A DNA stretch of 64,000 bases from Centroberyx gerrardi (GCF_048128805.1 NC_136010.1:28755980-28819979); one strand, 5' to 3'. Positions 25,801 to 39,813 are shown, counted from the first letter of the stretch. The notes: generated by a model from the letters alone, not told the origin. Made by a program: numbers and translations.

Positions 25801-27992
25801 TTTGTGGAGCTGGACTGTATCTCTCCAGTCACGATCCTCCAGGTCTCCCACCAGCTCCATACTGAAAGGGGAGAAACTAATTAAGTAGAGTCTTCAGTCT
25901 CCTACATACAGTCTACAACCCCTTTATCACTTTTCAACAATTCTCTTAAACATAGTTTTGAAAGGTGATGCTGTGAGAAGATAGAGACACGGAGCCGACC
26001 TGCCCTCCTCCATCTCCTCTGTAAGGACCTCCACCACATACTGCTGGCCGAAACTGTCCTGAAGGAGGAGACACAAGAACACACAATATAGTTTGTAAGC
26101 ATCTTATGCAGTGAATCAGAGCACAACATGGATTTTAATGGGACAAACAACACTGTTTCTCCACAAGCCATTTGTAAATGCTGTAAAAATGCATTGTCAG
26201 GATACTGGTGGATGGGGAACAAGCAAGATGAGGTATTTACCAGGGTTCGACCGATATGGGTTTTTTAAGGCTGATACCGATACCAATATTTTTAGACTGA
26301 AGTCGCTGATAGACGATATTTTGTGCTGATAGGCAATATCTTTACATCTTTAAATTTGACCATTTTCATGCAAAAAAAATTACAAAAGGGTGGAAAAGCC
26401 TCTGAAACAGCATTTAGACCATCATGGGACACTAAAATTCTCCACTGAAATCCAGACTAATTAAATTATTTTAGGGTTATCAGCTCTTTACGGACAGGGT
26501 GACCCACCATACCTACTCAATGATGGGGCAAATATCCAATATACCAATATACCAGCAAACCCATATATCGGTCTAACCCTAGTATTTACTGTCAATCTTA
26601 AAGGACTTTATCAGAGGAGTAGAGCTGCAACGATTAATCGATTAGTTGTCAACTATTAAATTGATCGCCAACTATTTTGATAATCGATTAATCGGTTTGA
26701 GTAATTTTTTAAGAAAAATAAGTCAAAATATTCTGATTCCAGCTTCTTAAATGTGAATATTTTCTGGTTTCTTTACTCCTCTATGACAGTAAACTGAATA
26801 TCTTTGGGTTGTGGACAAAACAAGACATTTGAGGACGTCATCTTGGGCTTTGGGAAACACTGATCGACATTTTTCACCATTTTCTGAGATTTTATAGACC
26901 AAACAACTAATCGATTAATCGAGAAAATAATCGACAGATTAATCGACAATGAAAATAATCGTTAGTTGCAGCCCTACAGAGGAGACGTGCACGTTGTAAA
27001 GAGAAATCCGATTTGAACATGTATACATGAGAACATGAGACACATTTTAACACCCAGTGTTAAGGGGGTCATTGGAAGCTAGTTATTTTCTTACTCTTAG
27101 TAGTAGAATATCTGCCAAGGCCAGCGGGCAGGAGCTGCAGCGGGCGAGGACGGCCAGCCGCGGGCGCCAGTGAAACACAATCAGGAGAAGACCCAGGGAG
27201 AGGATGGCAGCCAGGCGACACAACCACACCCGCCAGCACACCCACCTGTACCCCTGCACGTCCTGGGAGGGTAGAGGAGGTGGACAGTCAGCTCAAAGTC
27301 ATTCAGTTGTTAATTTACAACCAGCAGCTTAGCTTATCAACACCCACTTTGCATGACAAAAAGCAGTGAAGCTGCCAGATCGGAATAGTAGTGTGTTTTG
27401 CTTTCAAGAACGAAACATAGAATATAATCAAAACCATCCGTGAACGCTAACAATACACATTTTGCACGTCCGGACTCATTTCTGTTTAATTGCTAACTCC
27501 ATCTGTAAATTTAACAAGGTGATAGCTATCAATGTATTTATCTCATACAATGCACATATCTCTGTTTATACTTTTCCTCCTTTTGTACATGTGATCATGT
27601 AAAATGGCTTACAGTGCATATCTTCACACCCCATCACATTTCTCTATCCAGGTTCTACTGATAAGGGATACACACACACACAAACACTTCAACCTGTAAA
27701 TCTGTCAAGGAGGACACTGTATCTTTATTTATTAATTTGAAGTATTATTCACAATATGTTCGCCAACTGTCTCATTCTCTCCGCTGCGGCAATGACCCAA
27801 TGTCTCCACAGGGAATTAAAGTTTGATCTGATCTGACTTAAACCCATCAGTTCTTCAGTGTATAGCCTAACCATCACTGGTCTGGTTCAGTAGAAACACT
27901 ATGGAAGGTTCTTACCATGTGTGACTCAGGACTGAGAAGGGGGTCTCTTGGGCTGGGCGAGGGAAGCCCGCTCTGCGGCTCCAGCACACTAC
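7817..27992 (-). CDS. ATP13A2: Polyamine-transporting P5B ATPase ATP13A2 (initiator exon unresolved)
   Basis: Twenty-eight coding exons join in frame on the minus strand, giving about 1157 residues (human 1180): 27992-27916, 27262-27095, 26058-26000, 25861-25795, 25712-25633, 24854-24777, 24688-24619, 24449-24315, 24171-24105, 22875-22744, 22184-22023, 21897-21787, 21525-21479, 20946-20758, 20282-20076, 19143-19033, 18838-18682, 17999-17888, 17717-17593, 17479-17301, 15920-15828, 15452-15373, 14656-14504, 14402-14306, 13439-13216, 12829-12678, 12380-12208, 7984-7817 (TAG). Every junction keeps phase. Landmarks: TGES of the A domain (split by an intron), PPALPA in M4, the phosphorylated Asp in FDKTGT (split between 20758 and 20282), [13 protein letters not shown] in the N domain, and [10 protein letters not shown] in the P domain. 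In the family this is a lysosomal/late-endosomal polyamine exporter (PARK9). Here the last intron holds a dead piggyBac. The start is not settled because the 5' exon lacks an in-frame ATG. Confidence 0.96.
8601..8641. repeat. CCTACTAT microsatellite
   Basis: The words CCTACTAT and CCTACTTCCTACTAT repeat about five times in the last ATP13A2 intron, just before a stretch rich in CTGTCCGTCTGTCTGTCC. It may mark the edge of an unidentified transposable element. Confidence 0.55.
8810..8879. repeat. 35-bp tandem duplication
   Basis: Two adjacent 35-base units (8810-8844 and 8845-8879) begin AGTCTGC and contain AGTTGTGGC and CATCCCCGG. They differ at a handful of positions. They lie just upstream of the piggyBac coding remnant. 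Confidence 0.7.
8917..10874 (+). pseudogene. piggyBac-type transposase, disrupted
   Basis: The reading shifts between frames but covers a whole transposase of the PGBD/DDE_Tnp_1_7 family. There is an acidic, proline-rich and then basic N-terminus (about 8980-9400), followed by [18 protein letters not shown] (9400-9470). The catalytic domain has [33 protein letters not shown] and [13 protein letters not shown], and the C-terminal Cys-rich domain has RRYCRRC and CLTSKNNC. Lesions seen: a frame change near 9390, another near 9525, an in-frame TGA at 9950-9952 where the family has Trp, and a frame change at the T-run near 10521-10529. It is antisense to ATP13A2 inside its last intron. TTAA target sites and terminal repeats were not identified. 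It cannot make intact transposase. Confidence 0.93.
10875..12207. other. Remainder of last ATP13A2 intron
   Basis: No exon is seen. The A/T-rich DNA after the transposase includes an imperfect repeat, GTGTTAGCATGCAG... at 11839-11945 (three spaced copies of a CTAAAGTGTTAG word), and a short piece like the fish LINE tail near 12150-12180. The right end of the piggyBac could not be placed. Confidence 0.4.
14827..15259 (+). mobile_element. Non-autonomous hAT-type element, family A, copy 1
   Basis: It lies in an ATP13A2 intron. The diverged terminal repeats (TAGAGTTAAACTGATATTTT at the left, CGGTCGAACCCTAC at the right) match the family ends at 26241-26581. The interior shares GGCCAGTCAGTGTTGTCCAC and TTTCAATGGAGAGTTTTAGTG with the other copies. 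A GTT/ATT microsatellite has grown inside it at about 15027-15055. Confidence 0.65.
15921..17300 (-). other. ATP13A2 intron without recognised elements
   Basis: This 1.4-kb intron separates the exons at 15828-15920 and 17301-17479. I see no coding exon, no tandem repeat and no recognisable mobile element; it is A/T-rich unique-looking sequence. Confidence 0.4.
18127..18464 (+). mobile_element. Non-autonomous hAT-type element, family C, copy 1
   Basis: It starts GGGCTGCAACTAATGATTA and is rich in ATCGATTAAT words. It is the opposite-orientation relative of the cleaner copy at 26630-26976. Flanking 8-mers are similar but not identical (ATGGAGAA against AAGGAGAA). It lies in an ATP13A2 intron and has no coding capacity. 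Confidence 0.7.
21062..21433. mobile_element. Terminal-inverted-repeat element, family B, full copy
   Basis: The ends are inverted repeats: GGATGGGACGATATATCG at the left and the complement of GATGGGACGATATGC at the right (ATATCGTCCCATC). The interior has GTATCATGGGGCAGGAAAATG and an A/T-rich middle. Partial copies are seen at 43767-43855, 35884-35930 and 36412-36510. It is non-coding and lies in an ATP13A2 intron. Confidence 0.65.
22876..24104 (-). other. ATP13A2 intron without recognised elements
   Basis: This 1.2-kb intron between the exons at 22744-22875 and 24105-24171 is mostly A/T-rich. A short palindromic stretch (ACCTTTCATTAGGTAGATGG with its near complement) occurs at about 23200-23250. 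No exon or known repeat was seen. Confidence 0.35.
25254..25615 (+). mobile_element. Non-autonomous hAT-type element, family A, copy 2
   Basis: It runs from TAGGGTTAGACAAATAT to a right end reading TGGTCAAACCCT, the complement of the family terminus. The interior shares CCAGTCAGTGTCGTCCACC and the TTTCAATGGAGAGTTTTAGTG segment. It is in an ATP13A2 intron and its end abuts exon 25633-25712. Confidence 0.7.
26241..26581 (-). mobile_element. Non-autonomous hAT-type element, family A, copy 3, with exact 8-bp target duplication
   Basis: The left end is CAGGGTTCGACCGATATGGG and the right end, read on the other strand, is TAGGGTTAGACCGATATATG. The 8-mer GTATTTAC lies immediately on both sides (26233-26240 and 26582-26589). 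Eight-base target duplications with CAGGG-type ends are the hallmark of the hAT superfamily. No transposase is encoded. It is the best-preserved copy of the six in this window. Confidence 0.85.
26630..26976 (-). mobile_element. Non-autonomous hAT-type element, family C, copy 2, with exact 8-bp target duplication
   Basis: The ends are TAGAGCTGCAACGATTA and, on the other strand, TAGGGCTGCAACTAACG. The 8-mer CAGAGGAG flanks both sides (26622-26629 and 26977-26984). The ends and body are rich in ATCGATTAATC words. It lies 48 bases from the family A element at 26241-26581 in the same ATP13A2 intron. Confidence 0.85.
27500..27838 (+). repeat. Fish LINE 3'-tail-like sequence
   Basis: It ends with CAATGACCCAATGTCTCCAC followed by AGGGAATTAAAGTTTGATC. 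Closely related tails occur at 39060-39240 and 57540-57725 (ACGACCCAATTCCCCCACAG, then ATTAAAGTTTTATC). These look like 3' ends of non-LTR elements or SINEs sharing that tail. No protein remnant is visible. Confidence 0.5.
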
Positions 27993-28269
27993 CTACAGGA
28001 CATTACTCTGCATAAACATTCACATGAACTGAGCTGCACCCACAGAGTCAATATTAACAAAACACACAATGTAAAGCAGTTGTCCATGATGCAGTCTGAC
28101 CCCTTGGGCATCATAAATCACATCACAAGAAAGCAACTCTGCGAGGCCCATTAAGCTTTACAATACTTCAGTGATAGTCTGGGTCAGAAAGTACAATAAA
28201 GTGTTCATGGATAAATATGTTCTCTTCCATGTGCTTCCTTTAGAAAAGCACTATAGCAATCCTATTACA

Positions 28270-29060
28270 GAATTGAGGATACCATGCAGTGATAGTAAAA
28301 CTTCAAAATATCATCCATCTACTACAGAGAATCACATAGTAATACCACAGGAGATGAAAAATAAAAATACCATAAGGTTACCAAAAACTCACTATTGACT
28401 ACCACAGACACACGTTAACTCAATGGGAATATTATGAGAATATTATAGAGATACCATAGGAGATTTAAAATATATATATATATATATGTCATAGAGCAGT
28501 GGTTCTCAACGTGGGGTCCGGGGACCACCAGGGGTCCTTGAGGGCGTTCCAGGGGGTCCCCAGCAAATTGCTGAATTATTAAACTTCACCATTATTTCAT
28601 TTACAAGAAGTTAACACTGTTAGAGAATGTAGAAGAATGACTGTTTTGATCATAGTTTCACTGTTATCTCTCTAACTACAATACAGATAGTCATGGAGTT
28701 CTGGACAAAATCATATCTAACAATAAAAACATTCTCAGATTTGGGTCTGAGAGACAAAATCTCATCAAATGGGGGTCCGTGGCTCTAATGTGTGCAAAAT
28801 TAGGGTCCTTGATATGAAAAAGGTTGAGAATCACTGTCATAGAGTATAAAACGGTCACTTTAAACTCACTACTGAGTACCACGGAAACACTAGAAGTCTC
28901 TATAGAAATACTGTAGGGATTCCAGAGGAGATAAAGTATCATAAGTTCACTACTATAAGTTCACTATAAACTCACTATTGAGTACCACAGAGTCCCTATA
29001 GGAATATTATAGGAATGTTATGGTGATACCATAGGAGATAAAAATACCATAAAGTACCGT
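28270..29060. repeat. Degenerate tandem repeat of ACTCACTATTGA-GTACCAC / ACCATAGGAGATAAA units
   Basis: Related segments recur several times: CTCACTATTGACTACCACAG, CTCACTACTGAGTACCACGG and CTCACTATTGAGTACCACAG. Between them are ATACCATAGGAGAT-type blocks and AGGAATATTATAGG. The spacing is irregular, and an independent hAT element interrupts the array at 28497-28836. It lies in the 5'-most ATP13A2 intron. Confidence 0.65.
28497..28836. mobile_element. hAT-type MITE with CAGTGGTTCTCAA ends and exact 8-bp target duplication
   Basis: The left end is CAGTGGTTCTCAACGTGGGG and the right end is GGTTGAGAATCACTG. TCATAGAG is duplicated exactly on both sides (28489-28496 and 28837-28844). The element is 340 bp with no coding capacity. 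It interrupts a degenerate tandem repeat in the ATP13A2 5' intron. Confidence 0.92.
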
Positions 29061-29196
29061 AAAGTGGGTTATGTTTGTTTGTTTACCCAAAAACTCGCTT
29101 ATCGCTTCCGCTTCTAAAGATTTCGTGTTCCCGAAAACCTCATAACAAAACACACTTCATTTATATTAAAATACATTTAAGAAGAAGCCTGCTTAC

Positions 29197-29460
29197 CATC
29201 AACTCCAGACCGCAAACCTAAGCTCAACGTTTCCCGAAATTGTCATCATAAAGTGGGCTAATTTCGACGGCTGCGAGTGGAATTCCCACCTGTTAGCGTT
29301 ACCTGTCGGTCCGCACGAGCCACTCCACCTGCTTACGTTTCCTCCTACTGTCAATGCGTCTATTTTCGGACAGCTATAGCCTCTAACTGGCTTCTTTCTT
29401 CTTTTTTTATTGGAAAGTGGACCACGGCTCACCACAAACAGTGAACCCACAGTATTTAAA
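29197..29460 (-). other. ATP13A2: Probable 5' exon of ATP13A2 (untranslated or containing the start)
   Basis: On the minus strand a strong donor (GTTGATG|GTAAGC) ends an exon at 29197. The upstream sequence is more GC-rich and contains CpG. Joined to the exon at 27992 the frame stays open but contains no ATG before a TGA. The ATG at the exon edge is in a different frame. Either translation starts at the Met that ends exon 27916-27992, or a small start exon between 27992 and 29197 was missed. The left limit of the exon is a guess. Confidence 0.45.
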
Positions 29461-30959
29461 CAGGCTTAGCGATGCATGCGCCCAGATTCCCATTTCGTCA
29501 ATGAGAAAGGAGAAGTAACGCCAGGAAAAAGGCTAAAACAATAACAGGCGTTAGCCGCAACTGGGCTTAGCTTCACGTCCGACAATGGAACCGAGGTGAC
29601 TAGGAGTTTTGGTTTTACATCAGTAAACGTCCATTACATGGCAAATAGACGTAGGATACGTACACCAACGAGAAGATAAATAGTTTTACATCTAGGCTAC
29701 TTTCATATTGGTAGTCAGTGGTCACGATTATCATATTGACAAGCTGGGAAAGCTGGCATCGTTATCGCACAAAGGAAGACAGGCTACAGTATAAGATTGT
29801 TAAACGTGTCATTTTATCTTTTCCACCAGCAGTAAGGGCAATTTTTAATTCTGTAATTCTGTCTGAGAAGCAAACAAATTATAGGCCATCAGAATTTTCA
29901 TTAAGTTGCAGTACTATGCATGTGCTTGTATTAATCATGCGAGTTTATTATCAAGGCTGATTGTAAAAAGCAGTGGGTTCTTTGCCAAAGCACTGGCTTG
30001 CTTTGCCATAACTAGGCCATTGCCCAACAAAAGCAACCCAAAATATCAGGTTACACATCAGGTTTGCACACAAACCCCAGTAGTTTTTGAACACGGTTTC
30101 AAGCCATCCTTCCTGGTTCACTATGCGTTAGACTATTTAGACTGGGACACATCTTAAACTTCCCTTTTAAAGAGCAACCCATTCCTTATTTCACAATAAG
30201 ACTACAATGTAGCAGCCCCTGTTGCCTAAACAGTCAGTTACAATAAACTAGTATTGATTTCCAACTGGTTTCAAGTAACCAATCCATTCACATGCCACAG
30301 CTAAACAGACCCCAAAGCAGGAATTGCAGACATGTGAAAGTCATCATTATGCCACTAGTAAATCATCCTTCTCAACCAAAGATAAGTGACTCTGCTTAGA
30401 TGGCAACCTGCATTTTCAGGAGAAGACTACTTTTAACAAGGTCAGTGTAGAAATTATAGTCCTAAAAATATGACCTTATAAATCCTGCACTGCCCCATGA
30501 GCTGTGGACCAGCATGAGAAATCCCATCAGTTTCATCTTGAAACTGAGCCTTGCAGAGGGCAAACTTGCCAGCATTTCAAAGCACACTAAAGGAAGTGAC
30601 TCTGCTAAAAACCACCAGACACAAGACAGTCATCTGAGCTGAAGAGGCAAAAACCACCCAGTAGATTGACATGAACCTCAAGAAACTGTCTGACACCAGT
30701 TTAGTCCACACGCTATGTCAAGGTCAGCAGCCTGCACATTCTCTTTTGTTTGGTGGGCCTGAGTGACACCTGACTGTATTAAACTATGGTCTTTGTAACG
30801 TTAAGAAATGTGTAATGCTAATATTGTTGTGGTTGTCACTGATATTATTATCATTATTTGTAGTAGCAGTATTAGTAGCAGTAGTAGTAGTATTAGCAGT
30901 AAATTTCTCATGTTGTTGCTGTTTAAAAAAAGTCAGAAAAAGTCAATTGGTTAAAAACA
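29461..30959. other. ATP13A2 upstream / intergenic DNA
   Basis: The first part (29461-29600) is the likely ATP13A2 promoter side. It holds GATGCATGCGCCCAG at 29472-29486, a half NRF-1-like word. The rest is A/T-rich with no recognised exon. An AGT/TAG trinucleotide tract occurs at 30857-30902. Confidence 0.4.
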
Positions 30960-31870
30960 ACTTTCTCTGGTTTTAGATTAAAAATGGCAGTTTGGAAATA
31001 GGTCTGTAGTTACTGAGTTTAGATAGGTCAAGGCTAGGTTTCTTCAGGAGAGGTTGGACTACTGCATGTTTAAAGGTGGAGGGGAAAATTCCAGTGGCCA
31101 AAGGAGCTATTTATTATTTCCAAAATACTGGAATCAGCTGTGTCGAAGACCTCCTCGAGGAACTTTGCTGGACCACATCTAGGAGACATCTCTTCATACG
31201 ACATACAGTTTCCTTGAGATGAAATGGAAACAGGATTGAAATGGTTTAGAGAGGCGTTGTTTCTCTGAGTAGCTAATAAGACGGGAGGGGTCGGGAGGGG
31301 AGATGGCGAGCATCTCCACCTTTTTGTTAAAAAATAAGAGGAACGGGCAATGGGGCAGAGACATCTGGACTCAGCCAGGTTTCAGTAACCACGAAAAAGT
31401 CTAGTTTTTTAGAGATAATGAAGTCATTACAGATAAAGGACTGGTTACTTAAGGATATCACATTAAGTAGGCCAAAGCTGATGGATACTGAAACGTGGAT
31501 GGAAAGAGTTCCTGGTTGCAGGGGAATGTAACCCAGATTCCTAGTGTTAATGACCACAGGGCGAGGCTCTGAGGGTGCAGCCGAGTGTCTAAGGCAGGAG
31601 AAGATCTTATCTATGGGAAATTCCTTTAAAGGGGGTATTGAATAGGAAAATATATCTCGCACCACATCAGCTTGTCAGGAGTGGAGGCAGGACACCAGGT
31701 TCTCCGACACCATCTGAGCACCTCTCCTGTTTGGATGGAGGCCATCCCTCTTTAGAAAGATATGACATAGGGGAAGATGTATGTCATGGATCATAGAGCG
31801 GCTTCACCAGTGTGGAGGTGGTTGAATATCACAGCCGGGGTGTCTGAATGGGCGGGGTAGGCAAGAAAAG
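30960..31870 (-). mobile_element. Internally deleted LINE (L2-like) fragment
   Basis: On the minus strand, 31342-31480 encodes an endonuclease start with LLNVISLSNQSFICNDFI followed by KKLDFFVVTETWL. Further 3' (31195-30975) a reverse-transcriptase segment reads STFKHAVVQPLLKKPSLDLS followed by SNYRPISKLPFL. These are the canonical endonuclease and RT motifs of L2/Rex-like LINEs. Most of the sequence between them is missing and stops are present. The fragment is flanked on both sides by TAG-rich trinucleotide tracts (30857-30902 and 31894-31960). Confidence 0.85.
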
Positions 31871-31893
31871 TTGGTGGAAGAAGAGGAGGAATA

Positions 31894-31960
31894 CTAGTAG
31901 TAGTAGTAGTGGTAGCCGTAGCAGTATCAATACTGTAGTAATAGCACTGGCAGTAGTATT
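31894..31960. repeat. TAG/AGT trinucleotide tract
   Basis: An imperfect run of AGT units (CTAGTAGTAGTAGTAGTGG and similar) lies next to the LINE fragment. It mirrors the tract at 30857-30902. Confidence 0.7.
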
Positions 31961-32904
31961 AGCAGCATAGCATAAACAATGAGACCATATTAGCCTCAAA
32001 GTGCACCTTGCTGATTAGTTGCCAATGATTTTGCATGTACTGTCAGCCCTTTGACTGTATACATGGCATGAAGTGTTTAGATTTTAAATTGCACATTAAA
32101 AGCAAAGAGGGCTTTTACAATCTCATTAATCTCTCATTCTCATTAATTGATCATTTATTGTCATACTGCCTATATTTAATAATTTTGGTTGGGTTTTTTT
32201 ATCTTTGTCTGAGAATGTTCTACTGCCGTTATTTTGCAAACCCTGAAAGATGCTGTTGAGCTCTGGTGTTGTAATTGTCGGTTGCATTATGTTTACATAC
32301 CCCATTTGCTCTATTCTTATTTACTGTATATTCTATTTTCTTTGACGTGTCCTATTACTATTTGCTGCTGCTACAACCCAAGTTCAACCGTTTTATTGTT
32401 ATCTTAGTTGAAGGTAAACCCATCTAAACTCTGTTTAACCAGTTTTGTATTTGCAGAATATAGTTAACCCATCTTTTGAAAGCCAAAGCCAAGAGAAACT
32501 GGTAAAGTTTATAGATGAACTGACAAGCAGCTCGCTCTGTGAATACACAAACAACATTACTGCCACCAAAACCTGTTGTCAGTGATAAAGAGACAGCCCT
32601 ATGCACTGTCAGCTAGCTCCTTATCAACCGCTGGCTGGCTTTAGCTAGTAAACACACCATACTGTGTAAACTGTCTGCTGTCAGGAGGGGAGGGAGCGTT
32701 ACTTATTAGCCGCCAAACACACTTACCACGCCTGTCCATCCTCCGGTCACGGTGACAGCCTCCTCTACAACATTTTACACCATATTTAAACGCAGTTCAA
32801 CTCAACCCAGACATAAGGGGCTCTTTCAAATGCTGAGTCCGCTACGATATGCATATCATGCGACTGTATGTGTTTCTACGGGAAGTCGCGTGGTCAAAAA
32901 TAGC

Positions 32905-33290
32905 CACAAAACGTGCCGTTCTCTCGTATGGCGACAATGTCACGCCAGACTATGTTCAAAATCCTCAGTTTAAGTGGCCGTGTTTATCGGCCACTGGTAG
33001 GACATCACTTAACACCTTTACCAAAGAGAAGAATAAAGTCCACTCTTAATTCGGCATACATCCAATACACCAAGCAACACGTATTTCAATGACATCTCAA
33101 GCTTGACATTGGTCGCAAGCAGTGTGAAGTTATTCTAAAGTTGACATTTTATAGAAATTAGTGTTGCTTGGCTTATTGGATTCGTGCCGAAACTACCAGA
33201 AAACCGTAACGACTCAAAGGTCAGAAGTGTTATCGCGTGTATAACATAAGCTAACACTGAACTGACATGTTTTGAAAGGGGTTTCGGCGC
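32905..33290. repeat. Inverted-repeat (MITE-like) element, family 1, copy 3
   Basis: It starts near GTGCCGTTCTCTCGTATGG and includes CTCTTAATTCGGCATACATC and a diverged CAAGCTTGACATTGG core. It matches copies 1 and 4. Ends are approximate. Confidence 0.5.
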
Positions 33291-33972
33291 TAGTTGCAAG
33301 GGTCTCACAGACCTGCTATTTGATAAAGTTTTTGTCTCGGGAACCTCATCTTAGTAGACATTTGTTGTCTGTCTGTTCAAGGAAGAGTGAAATCTGTGAT
33401 CAGAGCAGCTATTCTGCTTTCTCATTTAACTAGTAGAGAATAAATAGCTTAAACTATTCCTCATTTTACTTGGGGACCACCGGACCAATAATGACCCCTG
33501 TTTGTCTTCTTAGGTATTACTTAGTGCAGACTTTATACTGTAGGTGGGGAGATAATAGTGTACAGAGTGAAACCTGTGATATGGCAAAGATGACCAGATA
33601 ATATCATTATCTGGCAAGTGAAATAGCTTCAGTCAAAAAAAAGGGTGCTTTCTTGTTTTGTCATTAAAAACTCTACTTTTAACTTCCACACTGAGCTCAA
33701 CACATCTTTAATGAACATGTATTTAAATATTTACATTTTGACAGCTTTACCCCAGAGTGTTATTTAATACAACAGAGCCTACAGTATATTCACTGAACAG
33801 ACAAACATTAGAATCATGGTCCGAAGCGTTACATCTTATTGATGTGATTATAACACAGCAGCATACAACCCTGGATTGGTTTAATACTTCTCTACATATT
33901 GTACATTGTAGTTAAGCTCACTTTTGAAAACCTTGCATTCCCTTTCTTCCTTTTCTTTCCAGCACCCCCTCC

Positions 33973-33996
33973 CACACACACACACACACACACACA
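33973..33996. repeat. (CA)n microsatellite
   Basis: Twelve CA units lie in the intergenic DNA downstream of SDHB. Confidence 0.95.
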
Positions 33997-34114
33997 GTCA
34001 TTCACATGTACACTCATAAAAAAAAAAGTGCCTGCATCCTATTGCAAGAGTCAGTCTCATTAAGTTGCCATTATTTAAATCACTTCTAAAATGTATCACA
34101 TTAATTCACTGAGA

Positions 34115-34120
34115 TTTAAT
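34115..34120 (-). terminator. Candidate polyadenylation signal of SDHB
   Basis: TTTAAT on the plus strand reads ATTAAA on the minus strand, 170 bases beyond the SDHB stop. It is a weaker hexamer than AATAAA. Other ATTAAA words occur further downstream near 33700-33770. Confidence 0.4.
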
Positions 34121-34289
34121 ATTTGACAACTATAATGACAATAATAATGAATAAGACCTCCTGAACCATGTGCAGACACTGTTTAAAAAGGCAAATGTGC
34201 AATGAAATGTTCATTATTGGTTTCTTCTCTTAATTCACTTTGAGTTATCATAGGTGGAAATTGAGGCAGCTGGACTTTCAGACAGAGGT

Positions 34290-38404
<4,115 letters not shown>

Positions 38405-38482
38405 CTTCCTGCCTTCGTCTCTATATTTTAAGAACAGCAGACTATACAGTGAATTCAACCACTCAACTCTATACAACCCTAA

Positions 38483-38532
38483 GCCCCGCCCCCTATGTGC
38501 CTCTACGTGACGTTAAAGAGCACTAGCCCAAT
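38483..38532 (-). promoter_or_regulatory. Putative SDHB promoter elements (GC box, CRE-like, CCAAT)
   Basis: About 80-130 bases upstream of the SDHB start codon are GCCCCGCCCCC (38483-38493), TGACGT (38508-38513) and CCAAT (38528-38532). The combination and spacing fit a TATA-less housekeeping promoter. Binding is inferred from motif only. Confidence 0.5.
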
Positions 38533-39529
38533 GGGAATAGAGTTATTGCGTCATTGTTGTTGCCTTCATGCGCTCCCCACATGCTCCTTCTTCCCACTTT
38601 CCAAGTGGTAAATACGACCTGACGCGCAGCCAAGTGCTTTGGGTGGGAAATACCAACAAAGTTGACTCTGTAATAAAAGTTTTTTTTGTTTGTTAGTGTT
38701 GTTGTATTTTATAAATCGATCGGCAGCTGAACTACTTTGTGCTGCAGCTGCAGAAGGGAGAGGGGAAACTGCACATCAGGCATGAAATGTATGTTTCTCC
38801 CACACGTCAGTGAGAAAATTCCCTCTTTCCCAGTCATGTTTCTGTGTAAAAGCCAAAAGCTCATGTTTCACTATGTTGGCTCGTACGTGTGCTGCTCAAG
38901 TTTGAATTGTGATATTTCCGACTGCATATGAAGGCAGCACATGTCAGAGCCTCTTTCACAACTCTCATTGCTGTAAACGGGGGTCAGTTACAGAATGACC
39001 ATCAGTGCTACACAGGCCTTTCTGTGCGCTTCAGTTTAGGTGGATAAATGATGATTATGATGATGATTTGCTTTCTTCTTCTTCTATTCTCATAATCTTT
39101 TGCATATGATTATATTGCACATATCTTGATATATCTTGTTCTTGACAGTCTATTTTTCCTTGCTATATCCTATCACTACTTTGATCCAATTTCCCCACAG
39201 GAATCATTCAAGTTCCATCTCATCTTTTAAAGGAGCATTCACACTTCTTTGTCATGTGTCCAGATGGTTCTACCCCTTTAATATAGTAAGATATACATGA
39301 ACCACTCTCAGCCTAAATTGCAAATCATGTGTGATTATCATGTCTACATTATCATAGGTGTGTGTCATAGTGCTGCAATATCATGATTGCGTAACAGCCA
39401 TCTGCCAGTCTCCCTTGGTGGACAGGCTGCTCCCATTCACCAGGACAGAATGGATGCCCTTAACGAAACTACAGCCAATCAGTGGAACAGACATACACAC
39501 TATGGACTAAGACATATGGTGGTGAATTA

Positions 39530-39813
39530 AAGGGTAGAGTTAAAGACCCAAACAGACCCACATTGGATCAGATTTAGTCCCAGAGACCCCATAAAAGAAT
39601 ATATTATTGATTTAGTATTGAATTGTCTATCTACACCGTACATGGGGAGATAATAGTGGTGACAGTGAAACCTAGGATAAGAATAGTCATTCTTATATAT
39701 TCTCTAATTTCTAGTTAATTAAATTATTGCAAAATCACACTATTCCTCATTCTGCTGAGGATCCTCTGGAACCCCTCAGCGGCCCCTATGTGTCCCCTGG
39801 CCCCACTTTGAGA
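39530..39813 (+). repeat. Degraded hAT-like element, family D
   Basis: It shares GATTTAGTCCCAG, TGGGGAGATAATAGTGG, GTGAAACC and the right end CCCCACTTTGAGAACC with 59648-59964. The left terminus has eroded. Confidence 0.5.

Larger units (their letters stand above)
31961..34110. other. Intergenic DNA between ATP13A2 and SDHB
   Basis: No supported gene is seen. The stretch includes a LINE-tail-like region at about 32160-32375 and a family 1 inverted-repeat element at about 32905-33290. A fragment at 33425-33620 (GGGGAGATAATAGTG, then AGTGAAACC) is shared with 39530-39813 and 59648-59964. A CA microsatellite lies at 33973-33996. Confidence 0.45.

Noticed and set aside
29199-29450. 83-codon minus-strand frame at the ATP13A2 5' exon
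   Set aside because: Its stop falls at the exon edge and its frame does not join the next ATP13A2 exon; it looks like 5' untranslated sequence.
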